NCBI RefSeq assembly: GCF_017565645.3
Contig: NZ_CP086136.1
Location: 186,001-250,000, forward strand
Reading direction: 5' to 3'
DNA length: 64,000 nucleotides
Source: Bradyrhizobium barranii subsp. barranii
Lineage (GTDB): Bacteria; Pseudomonadota; Alphaproteobacteria; Rhizobiales; Xanthobacteraceae
A program made the translations under genes and the position numbers. The notes beneath the pieces are model-generated. The model had not been told where the DNA came from, did not search any database, and was given only the letters and a program-made list of their open reading frames with translations. Shown piece after piece: positions 55,367 to 64,000 of the stretch (position 1 is the stretch's first letter; each line of letters starts with the position of its first letter).

Positions 55367-57601
55367 ATGGCGATGGATCGGACGTTCCGGATCAAGGTGC
55401 GCATGCGCCGCTTCAGGCGACAGCATCCTCGCATCGCGTTCGCGATCCGCTCCTTCATGATCTTCTCGGCGACGTTCGGCGGCGCCTATGGCTTCGTCTC
55501 CGGCAGCCGCTCCGAGAACTCCGGCTACGATCCCAATACGTTTGCGGTCGGAGCAAGCTTCCTGTTCGCGCTCGCCTGCCTCGGCCTCGCCACGCTCAGC
55601 ATGCGGCTGCGCTTCGTCAACAAGCGGATGCGGAAGCTGGCCGCCCACAACGAGACGCTGATCGACCGCAATTGGGAACTGAAGGAAGCGGAAGAGCGCG
55701 CGCGCAGCCTGTTCGAACAGCAGGGTGACCTGATCGTGCTGCGCGACCATCAGGGCCGCATCACCTTCGCCAACGACGCCTATTGCGCGCTCGCAGGACA
55801 GGCGCGCAACGTGCTGGTCGGCACGCGTTTCGATTTCGACGTCCTCGAGCAGGGCGACAGCGCCCGCGAAAGCAACGGCACGCGCATTCACGACCAGAGG
55901 ATCACCACCCCGCACGGCGCGCGCTGGATCGCCTGGCGCGAGGGCTATGTCCGTCTCGATGCCGGCCAGCCCGCCGAATTGCAGAGCGTCGGACGCGACG
56001 TCACCGACCGCACCGAGACCGAGCGCGCGCTGTCGGACGCACGCGACCAGGCCGATGCCGCCAACCGCGCCAAGTCGCGCTTCCTGGCGATGGCCTCGCA
56101 TGAGATCCGCACGCCACTCAACGGCATCATCGGCATGGGCGGCCTGTTGCTCGACACCGCGCTGACGCCGGAGCAGACGACCTATGCCAGGGCGGTGAAA
56201 ACCTCCGGCGAAGCCTTGATGGCGCTGATCGAGGAACTGCTCGACTATTCCAAGATCGAGGCCGGCAAGCTCGATCTCGACCAGCGCCCGTTCGCGCTCT
56301 CGACCATGATCGAGGAGATCACCGAGCTGCTCGCACCGCGCGCGCAGGCAAAGACGCTCGAGATCGCCGCCTATGTCGACGAGCGCCTGCCGCTCGAGGT
56401 CGTCGGCGATGCCGCGCGGTTGCGCCAGGTGCTGCTCAACCTCGCCGGCAACGCCATCAAGTTCACCGCGACCGGCGGCGTCGCGCTGATCGTCGAACCC
56501 GGCATCTGGCCGAACGAGATCAGCTTTCTGGTGCGCGACACCGGCATCGGCATCGCACCCGAGGCGCGAACGCGCATCTTCCGCGAGTTCGAGCAGGCCG
56601 ACGAGCGCGTCGCCCGCACCTATGGCGGCACCGGGCTCGGCCTTGCCATCAGCGAACGCATCGTCAAGCGCATGGGCGGCCGCATCACCCTGGAGAGCGA
56701 GCCGGGCAAGGGCTCGACCTTCGAGGTCGCGATCCCGCTTCCGCCATCGCAATCCGGCGCGGGACAGACGGCGTTCCCGAGCCCTGATCTCACCGGCAAG
56801 TCGATCCTCCTGATCGCCGACGGCATCGAGGCCTCGCTGATCGCGCGGCGGCTGGAGCGCTGGGGCGGACAGATCTGCCTCGTCTCGGATGGCGCCGTCG
56901 CAGAGGCGCTGCTGCCGGAGCGCTCATGGCATGCGGTGCTGGTCGATCGTGCGATCGGCGCCGCCATCGCCGACCATCTCGGCGAGGTCGCGCGCAAGCA
57001 TGCGACGCAGCGGCTGGTGCTGCTGACGTCGAGCTCGCGTCACGAGAAATTTTCAGCTTCTTTCACCGGCTTCCTGATCAAGCCGTTGCGCGCCGCTTCG
57101 CTCGCGGCACGTCTCGCGCTGACGCCGGAGGTCGCCTCGCCCGAACTGGCGCCGGAGCCGCCGGCCGCCTCCCCCGCCGGCGTCGTAACGGCAAAGGGCC
57201 TGTCGATCCTCGTCGCCGAGGACAACGAGATCAACGCGCTGCTGATGCGCTCGCTACTGACCAAGCTCGGCCACCGCGTCGTCATCGCCGTGCATGGCGA
57301 GGCGGCGCTGGAATCCTGGCTCGCGGCGTCATCGGCCGGCACGCCCTACGATCTCGTGCTGATGGACATCCAGATGCCGCAGCTCGACGGCATCGAGGCG
57401 ACGAAACGCATCCGCACGCATGAGGCCGCCAAGGGCGGCCACCACACGCCGATCCTCGCGCTCACCGCCAATACGCTGGTGGAGGATCGCTATGCCTGTT
57501 TCGAGGCGGGCATGAACGGATTTCTGATCAAGCCGCTCGACCGCGACAAGCTGGACGAGGCGCTGGCCGGGCTGGCGGCGGCGCGGCATCTGATGGTGTA
57601 G
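55367..57601 (+). CDS. Hybrid sensor histidine kinase with PAS and two receiver-like domains
   Basis: 744 aa. Two TM segments (~25-46 and ~59-80) and a coiled coil, a PAS domain (~110-215), HisKA with '[12 protein letters not shown]' (His245), and a HATPase_c domain (N box '[13 protein letters not shown]', 'DTGIGIA', '[10 protein letters not shown]'). A degenerate receiver-like domain follows (~477-590; Asp527 in 'AVLVDRAI', Lys572 in 'FLIKPL', but the acidic pair is reduced), then a complete receiver (~611-735; 'VAEDNE', phospho-acceptor Asp667 in 'LVLMDIQMP', Lys722). BarA/CckA-like architecture; no partner phosphotransferase nearby. The signal is unknown. Confidence 0.9.
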   Translation: MAMDRTFRIKVRMRRFRRQHPRIAFAIRSFMIFSATFGGAYGFVSGSRSENSGYDPNTFAVGASFLFALACLGLATLSMRLRFVNKRMRKLAAHNETLIDRNWELKEAEERARSLFEQQGDLIVLRDHQGRITFANDAYCALAGQARNVLVGTRFDFDVLEQGDSARESNGTRIHDQRITTPHGARWIAWREGYVRLDAGQPAELQSVGRDVTDRTETERALSDARDQADAANRAKSRFLAMASHEIRTPLNGIIGMGGLLLDTALTPEQTTYARAVKTSGEALMALIEELLDYSKIEAGKLDLDQRPFALSTMIEEITELLAPRAQAKTLEIAAYVDERLPLEVVGDAARLRQVLLNLAGNAIKFTATGGVALIVEPGIWPNEISFLVRDTGIGIAPEARTRIFREFEQADERVARTYGGTGLGLAISERIVKRMGGRITLESEPGKGSTFEVAIPLPPSQSGAGQTAFPSPDLTGKSILLIADGIEASLIARRLERWGGQICLVSDGAVAEALLPERSWHAVLVDRAIGAAIADHLGEVARKHATQRLVLLTSSSRHEKFSASFTGFLIKPLRAASLAARLALTPEVASPELAPEPPAASPAGVVTAKGLSILVAEDNEINALLMRSLLTKLGHRVVIAVHGEAALESWLAASSAGTPYDLVLMDIQMPQLDGIEATKRIRTHEAAKGGHHTPILALTANTLVEDRYACFEAGMNGFLIKPLDRDKLDEALAGLAAARHLMV

Positions 57602-57616
57602 GAAGGTCTCTCCTCC

Positions 57617-57701
57617 GTCATTGCGAGGAGCCCTTGCGACGAAGCAATCCAGAATCCCTCCGCGGAAAGATTCTGGATTGCTTCGCTGCGCTCGCAATGA
57701 C
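57617..57701. repeat. GTCATTGCGAGG-type palindromic repeat
   Basis: About 85-bp inverted repeat with arms GTCATTGCGAG.../...CTCGCAATGAC and inner GAAGCAATCCAGAATC / GATTCTGGATTGCTTC. Common between Bradyrhizobium genes. It is followed 32 bp later by a family 2 repeat, both within the convergent kinase/coaA gap. Confidence 0.85.
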
Positions 57702-57733
57702 GCTGTGGCTGCAGGCGTGCGCCAAACACCGAT

Positions 57734-57865
57734 GCCGTAGGGTGGGCAAAGCCAACGGGTCGCGCGAATGCGCGCCCGATGACAGGCTCCGCGTGCCCAC
57801 CATTCACGTTCAAAATGGAGATAGACGGTGGGCACGGCGCTTCGCGCCTTTGCCCACCCTACGGC
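57734..57865. repeat. Palindromic repeat, family 2 copy C
   Basis: Longest copy (132 bp) of the element with ends GCCGTAGGGTGGGCAAAG and CTTTGCCCACCCTACGGC and inner CGTGCCCACCAT / ACGGTGGGCACG. Compared with copy B it has an extra interior (~GCCAACGGGTCGCGCGAATGC region), so internal length varies while ends are fixed. Confidence 0.88.
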
Positions 57866-57873
57866 ACCGCGGC

Positions 57874-58830
57874 CTATAGCCGTCGCAGCGCCACACTCGC
57901 AACCGTGTGGTCGGCGCCCTTCTTCAGGATCAGCGTCGCGCGGGGGCGGGTCGGCAGGATATTGTCCTCGAGATTGGCGAGGTTGGTGCGTTCCCAGATC
58001 GCGATCGCGGTGGCGGTGGCTTCCTCGTCCGACAACAGCGCGTAGCGGTTGAAGTAGGATTTTGGATTGGTGAACGCGGTGTCACGCAGCGCCAGGAAGC
58101 GCTTGATGTACCATTGCCGCAGCGCCGCCTCGTCGGCGTCGATATAGACCGAGAAATCGAAGAAGTCGGAGACCACGGGCACCGCCTTGCCGTCGCGTGG
58201 CAGCTTGCCGGTCTGCAGCACGTTGACGCCCTCGACGATCAGGATGTCGGGCTGGTCGATCTCGGCCCACTGGTTCGGCACGATGTCGTAGGTCAGATGC
58301 GAATAGACCGGCGCGCGCACGTGGCGGCGGCCGGCCTTGATGTCGGAGAGGAAGCTGAGCAGCAGCGGCAGGTCGTAGCTCTCCGGAAAACCCTTCTTCT
58401 GCATGATGCCCTGCCGCTCCAGCACGGCGTTGGGATACAGAAATCCGTCGGTGGTGATCAGTTCGACCTTTGGACGCGGCGACCAGCGCGCCAGCAGTGC
58501 CTGAAGCACGCGGGCCGTGGTGGATTTTCCGACCGCGACCGAACCGGCGACGCCGATGATGTAGGGCATCTTGCGGTCGCGGATGTTGAGGAACTGGCGC
58601 TCCGCGTAATACAGGCGCTGCATCGCATCGACATAGATCGACAGGAGGCGCGACAGCGGCAGGTAGATGTCCTCGACCTCCTGCAAGTCCAGGCGATCGT
58701 GCAGCGAGCGCAGCCGGTCGAACTCGCCGGGCTCCAGCGTCATCGGCGTGTCGTCGCGCAGTCGCGACCACTGCTCGCGCGTATAGACGCGGTACGGATT
58801 ATACTGCTGCTCGGGTGCGCGGATATCCAT
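57874..58830 (-). CDS. coaA: Pantothenate kinase (type I)
   Basis: 318-aa P-loop kinase that commits pantothenate to coenzyme A synthesis. Walker A '[23 protein letters not shown]', '[17 protein letters not shown]', '[33 protein letters not shown]', and '[11 protein letters not shown]' are the type I CoaA motifs. It is downstream of hisE on the same strand, an order usual in rhizobia. Confidence 0.97.
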   Translation of the reverse strand: MDIRAPEQQYNPYRVYTREQWSRLRDDTPMTLEPGEFDRLRSLHDRLDLQEVEDIYLPLSRLLSIYVDAMQRLYYAERQFLNIRDRKMPYIIGVAGSVAVGKSTTARVLQALLARWSPRPKVELITTDGFLYPNAVLERQGIMQKKGFPESYDLPLLLSFLSDIKAGRRHVRAPVYSHLTYDIVPNQWAEIDQPDILIVEGVNVLQTGKLPRDGKAVPVVSDFFDFSVYIDADEAALRQWYIKRFLALRDTAFTNPKSYFNRYALLSDEEATATAIAIWERTNLANLEDNILPTRPRATLILKKGADHTVASVALRRL

Positions 58831-58854
58831 GACGCGACCTTTCCGTTGGATCTA

Positions 58855-59175
58855 CTAACCCTTGCGGGACGCCTTTTCTTCCAATCCGGACATATTCGTC
58901 CGCTTGTCCAGCGCGGCCTCGACCTCCTCCAGCTTTACGCCGCGGGCCTTGAGCAGCACAAGGAAGTGATAGAGCAGGTCGGCACTTTCAGCGATCAGAT
59001 GCGCGCGATCGTTTTCGACTGCTGCGATTACGGTTTCGACTGCCTCCTCGCCGAACTTCTTGGCGCAATGCTCGGCGCCCTTGTCCAGGAGCTTGCGGGT
59101 ATAGGACGCCTCGCCGCCGGCCGCCGCGCGGGCGTCGATGGTGTCGGCCAGATCGTGGATCGTGAAACGCGACAT
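58855..59175 (-). CDS. hisE: Phosphoribosyl-ATP pyrophosphatase
   Basis: 106-aa MazG-fold enzyme for step two of histidine biosynthesis. 'SYTRKLLDKGAEHCAKKFGEEAVETVIAAV' has the EExxE/ExxD-type Mg site and 'LIAESADLLYHFLVLL' the second. The stand-alone form fits alphaproteobacteria, where hisI is separate. Between hisF and coaA. Confidence 0.96.
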   Translation of the reverse strand: MSRFTIHDLADTIDARAAAGGEASYTRKLLDKGAEHCAKKFGEEAVETVIAAVENDRAHLIAESADLLYHFLVLLKARGVKLEEVEAALDKRTNMSGLEEKASRKG

Positions 59176-59253
59176 CGGAATTACTCAGAAACACACAAGG
59201 CTACGGAGGCCATTCCCCGCAGGCCTATGTAGCATTTTTATGATCGGGAGTCG

Positions 59254-60027
59254 TCAGGCATCGAGGCGCATGGCCAGCCCGCGCCGGGCCATGTGCTCCT
59301 TGGCTTCGCGAATGGTGAATTCCCCGAAATGGAAGATCGAGGCGGCCAGCACGGCCGTGGCGTGGCCGTCGCGGATCCCGTCGACGAGATGATCGAGATT
59401 GCCGACACCGCCCGAGGCGATCACGGGAACGGGAACGCTGTCGGCGATCGCCCGGGTCAGCGGGATGTCGAAGCCCTGCCGGGTGCCGTCGCGGTCCATG
59501 GAGGTGAGCAGGATTTCACCAGCACCGAGCGAGACCACTTCCTGGGCATATTCGATGGCATCGATGCCGGTCGAGTTGCGGCCACCATGGGTGAAGATCT
59601 CCCAGCGGTCGCCGCCCGGACGCTTGACCCGCTTGGCGTCGATCGCGACCACCACGCATTGTTCGCCGAATTTCTCGGCAGCTTCCTTGACGAACTCGCG
59701 CCGCGACACCGCGGCGCTGTTGATCGAGACCTTGTCGGCGCCGGCGCGCAGGAGCGTCTTGATGTCGTCAACCTTGCGCACGCCGCCACCGACAGTCACG
59801 GGCATGAAGCAGGCCTCCGCCGTACGCCGGACCACGTCCAGCATGATGCCGCGGTTCTCGTGGGTCGCGGTGATGTCGAGGAAGGTGAGCTCGTCGGCAC
59901 CGGCGGCGTCATAGGCGATCGCGGCTTCGACAGGATCGCCGGCATCGCGCAGGTCGACGAAGTTGACGCCCTTGACGACCCGGCCGTCCTTGACGTCGAG
60001 GCAGGGGATCACGCGCACCTTGAACAT
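59254..60027 (-). CDS. hisF: Imidazole glycerol phosphate synthase cyclase subunit
   Basis: 257-aa (beta-alpha)8 barrel. Catalytic Asp in '[17 protein letters not shown]' and the second Asp in '[16 protein letters not shown]', with '[14 protein letters not shown]'. Works with HisH, which supplies ammonia, to make IGP and AICAR. Downstream of hisA by 10 bp. Confidence 0.98.
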   Translation of the reverse strand: MFKVRVIPCLDVKDGRVVKGVNFVDLRDAGDPVEAAIAYDAAGADELTFLDITATHENRGIMLDVVRRTAEACFMPVTVGGGVRKVDDIKTLLRAGADKVSINSAAVSRREFVKEAAEKFGEQCVVVAIDAKRVKRPGGDRWEIFTHGGRNSTGIDAIEYAQEVVSLGAGEILLTSMDRDGTRQGFDIPLTRAIADSVPVPVIASGGVGNLDHLVDGIRDGHATAVLAASIFHFGEFTIREAKEHMARRGLAMRLDA

Positions 60028-60037
60028 GTGTCAGCTC

Positions 60038-60784
60038 CTAGGCGGTGCGCGCATTGCGGATCAAGGTGAGGGCGGCGGCGGGATCGAGCCGGCCGTCGTA
60101 AAGCGCGCGGCCGGCGATCGCGCCGGCGAGCTTCCTGGCGCGCGGCGTCAGCATCGCCTTGACGTCCTCGATCGAGGCGAGGCCGCCGGAGGCGATCACG
60201 GGAATCGAGATCGCATCTGCCAGCGCAATGGTCGCATCGTGGTTGAGGCCCTTGAGCAGGCCATCGCGCGCGATGTCGGTGAAGATGATGGCGGCGACGC
60301 CGGCATCCTCGAAACGCTGCGCGATTTCCAGCACCGTCACCTGCGAGGTCTCGGCCCAGCCTTCGACGGCGACCTTGCCGTCACGGGCATCGAGCCCGAC
60401 CGCAACGCGGCCGGGGAATTTCCTTGCAGCCGCCTTCACCAGTTCAGGGTCGCGCACCGCGGCGGTGCCGATGATGACGCGGGTGATGCCCTTGTCGAGC
60501 CAGGCTTCGACGGTCGCGAGATCGCGAATGCCGCCGCCGAGCTGCACCGGGATCTTGATCGTCTTGAGCATCGCCTCGACCGCCTGCGCATTCACCGGCT
60601 TGCCGGCAAAGGCGCCGTCGAGATCGACGACGTGGAGATACTCGAAGCCCTGTTCGACAAAGCTCTGCGCCTGCGCCGCGGGATTGAGGTTGAACACGGT
60701 CGCGCGCGCCATGTCGCCTTGCTCGAGGCGCACGCACTGGCCGTTCTTGAGGTCAACAGCGGGAAAGAGAATCACGGTTTCCAT
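60038..60784 (-). CDS. hisA: ProFAR isomerase (HisA)
   Basis: 248-aa (beta-alpha)8 barrel isomerising ProFAR. '[20 protein letters not shown]' holds the catalytic Asp, '[15 protein letters not shown]' the second, plus '[18 protein letters not shown]'. The hisA ATG lies 13 bp inside the 3' end of hisH, which implies coupling. Confidence 0.97.
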   Translation of the reverse strand: METVILFPAVDLKNGQCVRLEQGDMARATVFNLNPAAQAQSFVEQGFEYLHVVDLDGAFAGKPVNAQAVEAMLKTIKIPVQLGGGIRDLATVEAWLDKGITRVIIGTAAVRDPELVKAAARKFPGRVAVGLDARDGKVAVEGWAETSQVTVLEIAQRFEDAGVAAIIFTDIARDGLLKGLNHDATIALADAISIPVIASGGLASIEDVKAMLTPRARKLAGAIAGRALYDGRLDPAAALTLIRNARTA

Positions 60785-61422
60785 CGCAAAAAGTTCGAGA
60801 TCAGGGCCAAGCCGAAACGCTGGCTCTTCTCGGGGTGGAATTGGGTGCCGATGGCGGTGTCCTTCGCGACGATCGCGGTGACGGGTCCACCGTAATCGGC
60901 GCGCGCGAGCACGTCCGCCTCGTTGGCGGCGTTGAGGTGGTAGGAGTGCACGAAATAGGCGTGCTGGCCCTTGGGGCCGAGCGGCAGCCTGTCCAGCACC
61001 GGATGCTCCTGCAGCAGGTCGAGCGTGTTCCAGCCCATGTGCGGGATCTTCAGGCTCTCGTCGCGCGGCATGATCTTCTCGACGTCGCCGCCGACCCAGT
61101 TCAGGCCGTCGGTGATGACGTGTTCCTTGCCGCGGCTCGCCATCAGCTGCATGCCGACGCAAATACCAAAGAAGGGCCGCGCCTTGACGCGGACCGCTTC
61201 GGTGATCGCCTCGACCATGCCGTTGACGGCATCGAGCCCGCGCCGGCAATCGGCGAAGGCGCCGACACCCGGCAGCACCAGACGGTCGGCGCCGTAGGCC
61301 TGATCCGGATCGCTGGTGACGAAGACCTTTTGCGGAATCTCCAGGCTGCGCGCGGCGCGCTCGAACGCCTTGGCGGCGGAATGCAGATTGCCTGAACCGT
61401 AATCGATGATCGCGACGCTCAT
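60772..61422 (-). CDS. hisH: Imidazole glycerol phosphate synthase glutaminase subunit
   Basis: 216-aa class I glutamine amidotransferase. Nucleophile Cys in '[16 protein letters not shown]', catalytic His/Glu in '[18 protein letters not shown]', oxyanion strand '[12 protein letters not shown]'. Provides NH3 to HisF. Its start overlaps the DUF2628 gene stop by four bases and its end overlaps hisA by 13. Confidence 0.97.
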   Translation of the reverse strand: MSVAIIDYGSGNLHSAAKAFERAARSLEIPQKVFVTSDPDQAYGADRLVLPGVGAFADCRRGLDAVNGMVEAITEAVRVKARPFFGICVGMQLMASRGKEHVITDGLNWVGGDVEKIMPRDESLKIPHMGWNTLDLLQEHPVLDRLPLGPKGQHAYFVHSYHLNAANEADVLARADYGGPVTAIVAKDTAIGTQFHPEKSQRFGLALISNFLRWKP

Positions 61423-61949
61423 CTTGACCCTCCCGGTTCTGGAAACAATCCAATGATGCCGCCCGACGGCAGCGGTGGCGGATTCGAGAATTGCTGACCC
61501 GGCACGTTGCGGGTTGGCGGCGGGCCGCCGCGATCGACGGCCCATTGATCGTTGACGATGCCGCGCTGCTTCTGGCTCCAGCGCTCGAAGAACCGCCGCT
61601 CGGCGGTGTCCTCGTCGTCGGAGATGACGACGTCGAGCTGGCGCCACTTGCCGCGCGACAGCGTCCAGCGGCGCAGGCTCGAGGCCTCGAAACCCATCAG
61701 CACCGCGATGATCATATTGGCCAAGAAGATCGAGCTGCGGCCAACGCCGAGGCTATGCAGCCCTGCATCGAATGCAGCCAGGAAAATCACCCAGCCGATC
61801 AGCGCCAGCCAGAGCCTGTTCCAGAGCAGCCAGAACGGACCCAAAACCATCGCCCAGAAATGAAAACCGTCGCGCACGAACACGAACTTGTCGGTCGCGC
61901 GCAGATCGGCTCCGGCAGGGGAGGGAGCATGAACTGTGTAGACAGGCAT
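61419..61949 (-). CDS. DUF2628 family membrane protein inside the his operon
   Basis: 176 aa. '[43 protein letters not shown]' and '[23 protein letters not shown]' are the DUF2628 core with two to three TM helices; a soluble, Pro-rich tail follows. Function unknown. It sits between hisB (65-bp gap) and hisH (4-bp overlap), an arrangement conserved in Bradyrhizobiaceae to my knowledge. Confidence 0.85.
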   Translation of the reverse strand: MPVYTVHAPSPAGADLRATDKFVFVRDGFHFWAMVLGPFWLLWNRLWLALIGWVIFLAAFDAGLHSLGVGRSSIFLANMIIAVLMGFEASSLRRWTLSRGKWRQLDVVISDDEDTAERRFFERWSQKQRGIVNDQWAVDRGGPPPTRNVPGQQFSNPPPLPSGGIIGLFPEPGGSR

Positions 61950-62014
61950 GGTGATGCCCCGTTCCTAGGAATTCAGTGATACCGCAAGCGGCGCGTGCCG
62001 CGGGCCGAAAGACG

Positions 62015-62608
62015 TCAGCCGCCGAGCGAACCCTTGGTGGACGGGATTTCGCCCACGGCCTTCGGATCGATCGCGACGGCAGTGCGCAGCGCCCGCGCCA
62101 GGCCCTTGAAGCAGGACTCGGCGATATGGTGGCTGTTATCGCCATATAGGGTCTCGACGTGGAGAGTCACGCCGGCGTTCATGGCGAAGGCCTGGAACCA
62201 CTCGCGCACCAGCTCGGTATCGAACTCGCCGATCTTGTCGCGGGAGAAGTCGGCCTTGAACACCAGGAACGGACGGCCCGAGATGTCGATGACCACGCGC
62301 GACAGCGTCTCGTCCATGGGCATGTGCACGCCGGCATAGCGGGTGATGCCCGCCATGTTGCCGAGCGCCTGCTTGACCGCCTGGCCGAGCGCGATGCCGG
62401 TGTCTTCGGTGGTATGGTGATGATCAATGTGCAAATCGCCGACCGCCTTGACCGTGAGGTCGATGCGGGAATGGCGGGCGAGGAGATCGAGCATATGGTC
62501 GAAAAAGCCGATGCCGGTCGCGATATTGGACACGCCGGTGCCATCGAGGTTCACGGTGACCTCGATGTCGGTTTCCTTGGTCTTGCGCTTGATCGTCGCG
62601 GTGCGCAT
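62015..62608 (-). CDS. hisB: Imidazoleglycerol-phosphate dehydratase
   Basis: 197-aa monofunctional HisB. Metal-binding motifs '[17 protein letters not shown]', '[21 protein letters not shown]', '[17 protein letters not shown]' are complete. First gene of the minus-strand his run. Start at the ATG giving '[17 protein letters not shown]'; divergent from hslV with 190 bp between starts. Confidence 0.97.
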   Translation of the reverse strand: MRTATIKRKTKETDIEVTVNLDGTGVSNIATGIGFFDHMLDLLARHSRIDLTVKAVGDLHIDHHHTTEDTGIALGQAVKQALGNMAGITRYAGVHMPMDETLSRVVIDISGRPFLVFKADFSRDKIGEFDTELVREWFQAFAMNAGVTLHVETLYGDNSHHIAESCFKGLARALRTAVAIDPKAVGEIPSTKGSLGG

Positions 62609-62692
62609 TGAAAAGCGGTTTCCATTCTGGTTTTGGACCGAAAACGGCGGTCTTTTAACAGTCAAATGACGCCTTCGCTACTGCGGGAACGG

Positions 62693-62720
62693 CTGGCCGG
62701 GCCTCTACTTCTGCCTATGG
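62693..62720 (+). promoter_or_regulatory. Candidate RpoH promoter of hslV
   Basis: CTGG-N17-CCTATGGTG, with the spacing of the alphaproteobacterial heat-shock consensus (CTTG-N17-CYTATNTNNG) but one mismatch in each box. It would give a ~70-nt leader to the hslV ATG at 62799. HslVU is heat-induced in relatives, which supports the assignment. Confidence 0.4.
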
Positions 62721-62798
62721 TGAGCGAAATGGGCCCGGAGCGGCCCGTTGTATGGTCGGTCCCGACCGCCTAAATCAGGTCCGACAACGAGGTATTTG

Positions 62799-63359
62799 AT
62801 GCAGGACTCCCAGAACAGCGCACCGGGCTGGCACGGCACCACGATTTTGACGGTCCGCAAGGGCGGCAAGGTGGTGATCGGCGGCGACGGCCAGGTCTCG
62901 ATCGGCCAGACCGTGATCAAGTCCAACGCCAAAAAGGTGCGAAAACTCGGCAAGGGCGACGTCATCGGCGGCTTTGCCGGCGCCACGGCTGACGCCTTCA
63001 CGCTGTTTGAGCGGCTGGAATCCAAGCTCGAGCAGTATCCGGGGCAGCTGACCCGGGCCGCGGTGGAGCTCGCCAAGGACTGGCGGACCGACCGCTATCT
63101 GCGCCGCCTGGAGGCCATGATGATCGTGGCCGACAAGGACGTCTCCCTGGTGCTAACAGGCACCGGCGACGTGCTGGAGCCCGAGGCCGGGGTCATGGCG
63201 ATCGGCTCCGGCGGCAATTACGCCCTGGCCGCCGCGCGGGCCTTGATCGACACCGACAAGGATGCCGAGACCATCGTCCGCCGCTCCCTCGATATCGCCG
63301 CCGACATCTGCGTCTACACCAACCGCAATCTGACCATCGAAAGCCTGGCGACCGGCTAG
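62799..63359 (+). CDS. hslV: ATP-dependent protease subunit HslV
   Basis: 186-aa proteasome-like threonine peptidase. The mature N-terminus is in '[28 protein letters not shown]', where Thr after a short propeptide (~13 residues) is the nucleophile, and '[21 protein letters not shown]' follows. Works with the HslU unfoldase, expected shortly downstream but beyond the window. The ATG at 62799 is preceded by GAGG. Confidence 0.96.
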   Translation: MQDSQNSAPGWHGTTILTVRKGGKVVIGGDGQVSIGQTVIKSNAKKVRKLGKGDVIGGFAGATADAFTLFERLESKLEQYPGQLTRAAVELAKDWRTDRYLRRLEAMMIVADKDVSLVLTGTGDVLEPEAGVMAIGSGGNYALAAARALIDTDKDAETIVRRSLDIAADICVYTNRNLTIESLATG

Positions 63360-63376
63360 GCCAGACCGAACAGGAC

Positions 63377-63862
63377 ATGGCGCCCGCCTACACCTTCCGC
63401 CCGATGAGCACGGCCGATTTGCCGCTGATCCGGCGGTGGCTGGGCGAGGCGCATGTGCGGGAATGGTGGGGCGATCCGGACGAGCAGTTTGCGCTCGTGG
63501 GCGGCGATCTCGATGAGCCGGCGATGGACCAGTTCATCGTGTTGGCTGGCACCCACCCGTTCGGCTATCTTCAATGCTATCGCCTGACAGCCTGGAATAC
63601 CGGCTTCGGGCCGCAACCGGAGGGCACCCGTGGGATCGACCAGTTCATCGGCGAAAGCGACATGATCGCGCGCGGCCACGGCTCCGCGTTCATCCGCCAG
63701 TTCGTCGACGGCCAGTTGCGGCAGGGCCTGTCACGCATCGTCACCGATCCCGATCCGCTCAACGCACGTGCCGTGCGCGCCTATGAGAAGGCCGGCTTCG
63801 TCCGCGACCGCATGGTCGAGACGCCGGACGGGACGGCGCTGCTGATGGTGCGCGAGCCGTGA
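63377..63862 (+). CDS. GNAT acetyltransferase, AAC(6')-like
   Basis: 161 aa. 'YTFRPMSTADLPLIRRWLGEAHVREWWGDPDEQFA' and 'MIARGHGSAFIRQFVDGQL' (acetyl-CoA loop) with 'VTDPDPLNARAVRAYEKAGFVRDRMVETPDG' place it with aminoglycoside 6'-N-acetyltransferase/RimJ-like GNATs. Chromosomal homologues are common between hslV and hslU in this group, so a resistance function should not be assumed. Its stop overlaps the next start (GTGA). Confidence 0.85.
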   Translation: MAPAYTFRPMSTADLPLIRRWLGEAHVREWWGDPDEQFALVGGDLDEPAMDQFIVLAGTHPFGYLQCYRLTAWNTGFGPQPEGTRGIDQFIGESDMIARGHGSAFIRQFVDGQLRQGLSRIVTDPDPLNARAVRAYEKAGFVRDRMVETPDGTALLMVREP

Positions 63863-64000
63863 CGCTGACCAGCACGCACGTGAGCAAGGTCGCCGTACCG
63901 CCATTGGCCTGGGTCGGCATCGCAATGCTGCTGCTGGCGCTGCAGGCCTCGATCCTGTTCGCGATGGGGCGGGTGCCGATCTGCACCTGCGGCTATGTAA
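63859..64000 (+). CDS. DUF2585 (UPF0314) membrane protein, 3'-truncated by window edge
   Basis: Only the first 47 codons are visible. GTG start overlapping the GNAT stop, then a TM helix ('LAWVGIAMLLLALQASILFAMGR') and 'VPICTCGYV', which is the N-terminal signature of UPF0314/DUF2585 in rhizobia. Function unknown. Confidence 0.75.
   Translation, partial: MTLTSTHVSKVAVPPLAWVGIAMLLLALQASILFAMGRVPICTCGYV

Noticed and set aside
63377..63862. AAC(6')-like gene as an antibiotic-resistance determinant.
   Set aside because: It sits in a conserved chromosomal housekeeping context with no mobile element; a general GNAT function is the safer call.

Overview
The window is 64 kb of GC-rich (mostly mid-60s % by eye) alphaproteobacterial chromosome. 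It most resembles Bradyrhizobium or a close Nitrobacteraceae relative. The evidence is the PheT, DnaK (633 aa) and PmtA sequences, the his-hslV neighbourhood, the lpoA-like/rsmI/yraN/gshB block, and many Bradyrhizobium-style palindromic intergenic repeats. Gene families were recognised by reading the proteins; no database search was possible.

Layout. 1-10 kb: 3' part of pheS, pheT, a TauE/SafE permease, a Tat-exported amine oxidase, a YiiX/C92-type NlpC/P60 relative, then a metal block with divergent csoR and copA around a CsoR operator, followed by nikR. 10.4-15.6 kb: an accessory cluster of a signal-less sedolisin (S53), a nucleoside-phosphorylase-fold protein and a signal-less subtilisin (S8). 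15.8-23.3 kb: a CysZ/EI24 membrane protein, an EmrAB-type efflux pair, nth, a DUF2244 protein, an AraC-Ogt alkyltransferase, gpmA and dapB. 23.4-30.3 kb: a type I secretion island on the minus strand, in transcription order an RTX protein with 38 uninterrupted nonapeptides, an ABC exporter, a membrane fusion protein, a LuxR regulator and an M23 peptidase. 30.6-33 kb: DUF1330, pyrF, an FMN reductase and pmtA.

33-46.9 kb: chaperone and housekeeping genes: dnaK-dnaJ behind a near-perfect alphaproteobacterial RpoH promoter, a secreted protein, a pncA-like gene with no visible start codon, grpE, hrcA, rph, rdgB, hemW, an LpoA-like lipoprotein, rsmI, yraN and gshB. 47.3-52.9 kb: a partial Cpa/Tad pilus locus (cpaB, cpaC, cpaD, cpaE, a TadD-like TPR lipoprotein) and a PilZ protein. 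53.1-57.6 kb: comM (yifB), a small exported protein and a hybrid histidine kinase. 57.9-64 kb: coaA, hisE, hisF, hisA, hisH, a DUF2628 gene and hisB on the minus strand, divergent from hslV, a GNAT acetyltransferase and the start of a DUF2585 (UPF0314) gene.

The two strongest candidates for something undescribed are the S53 / PNP-fold / S8 cluster, which could be a protease-controlled nucleotide-cleaving effector system, and the RTX type I secretion operon with its own LuxR regulator and LytM peptidase. At small scale, two gene ends carry in-frame 12-bp tandem repeats that repeat the stop codon three or four times, one of them just before the start-less pncA. Palindromic repeats occupy seven of the nine convergent gene gaps.
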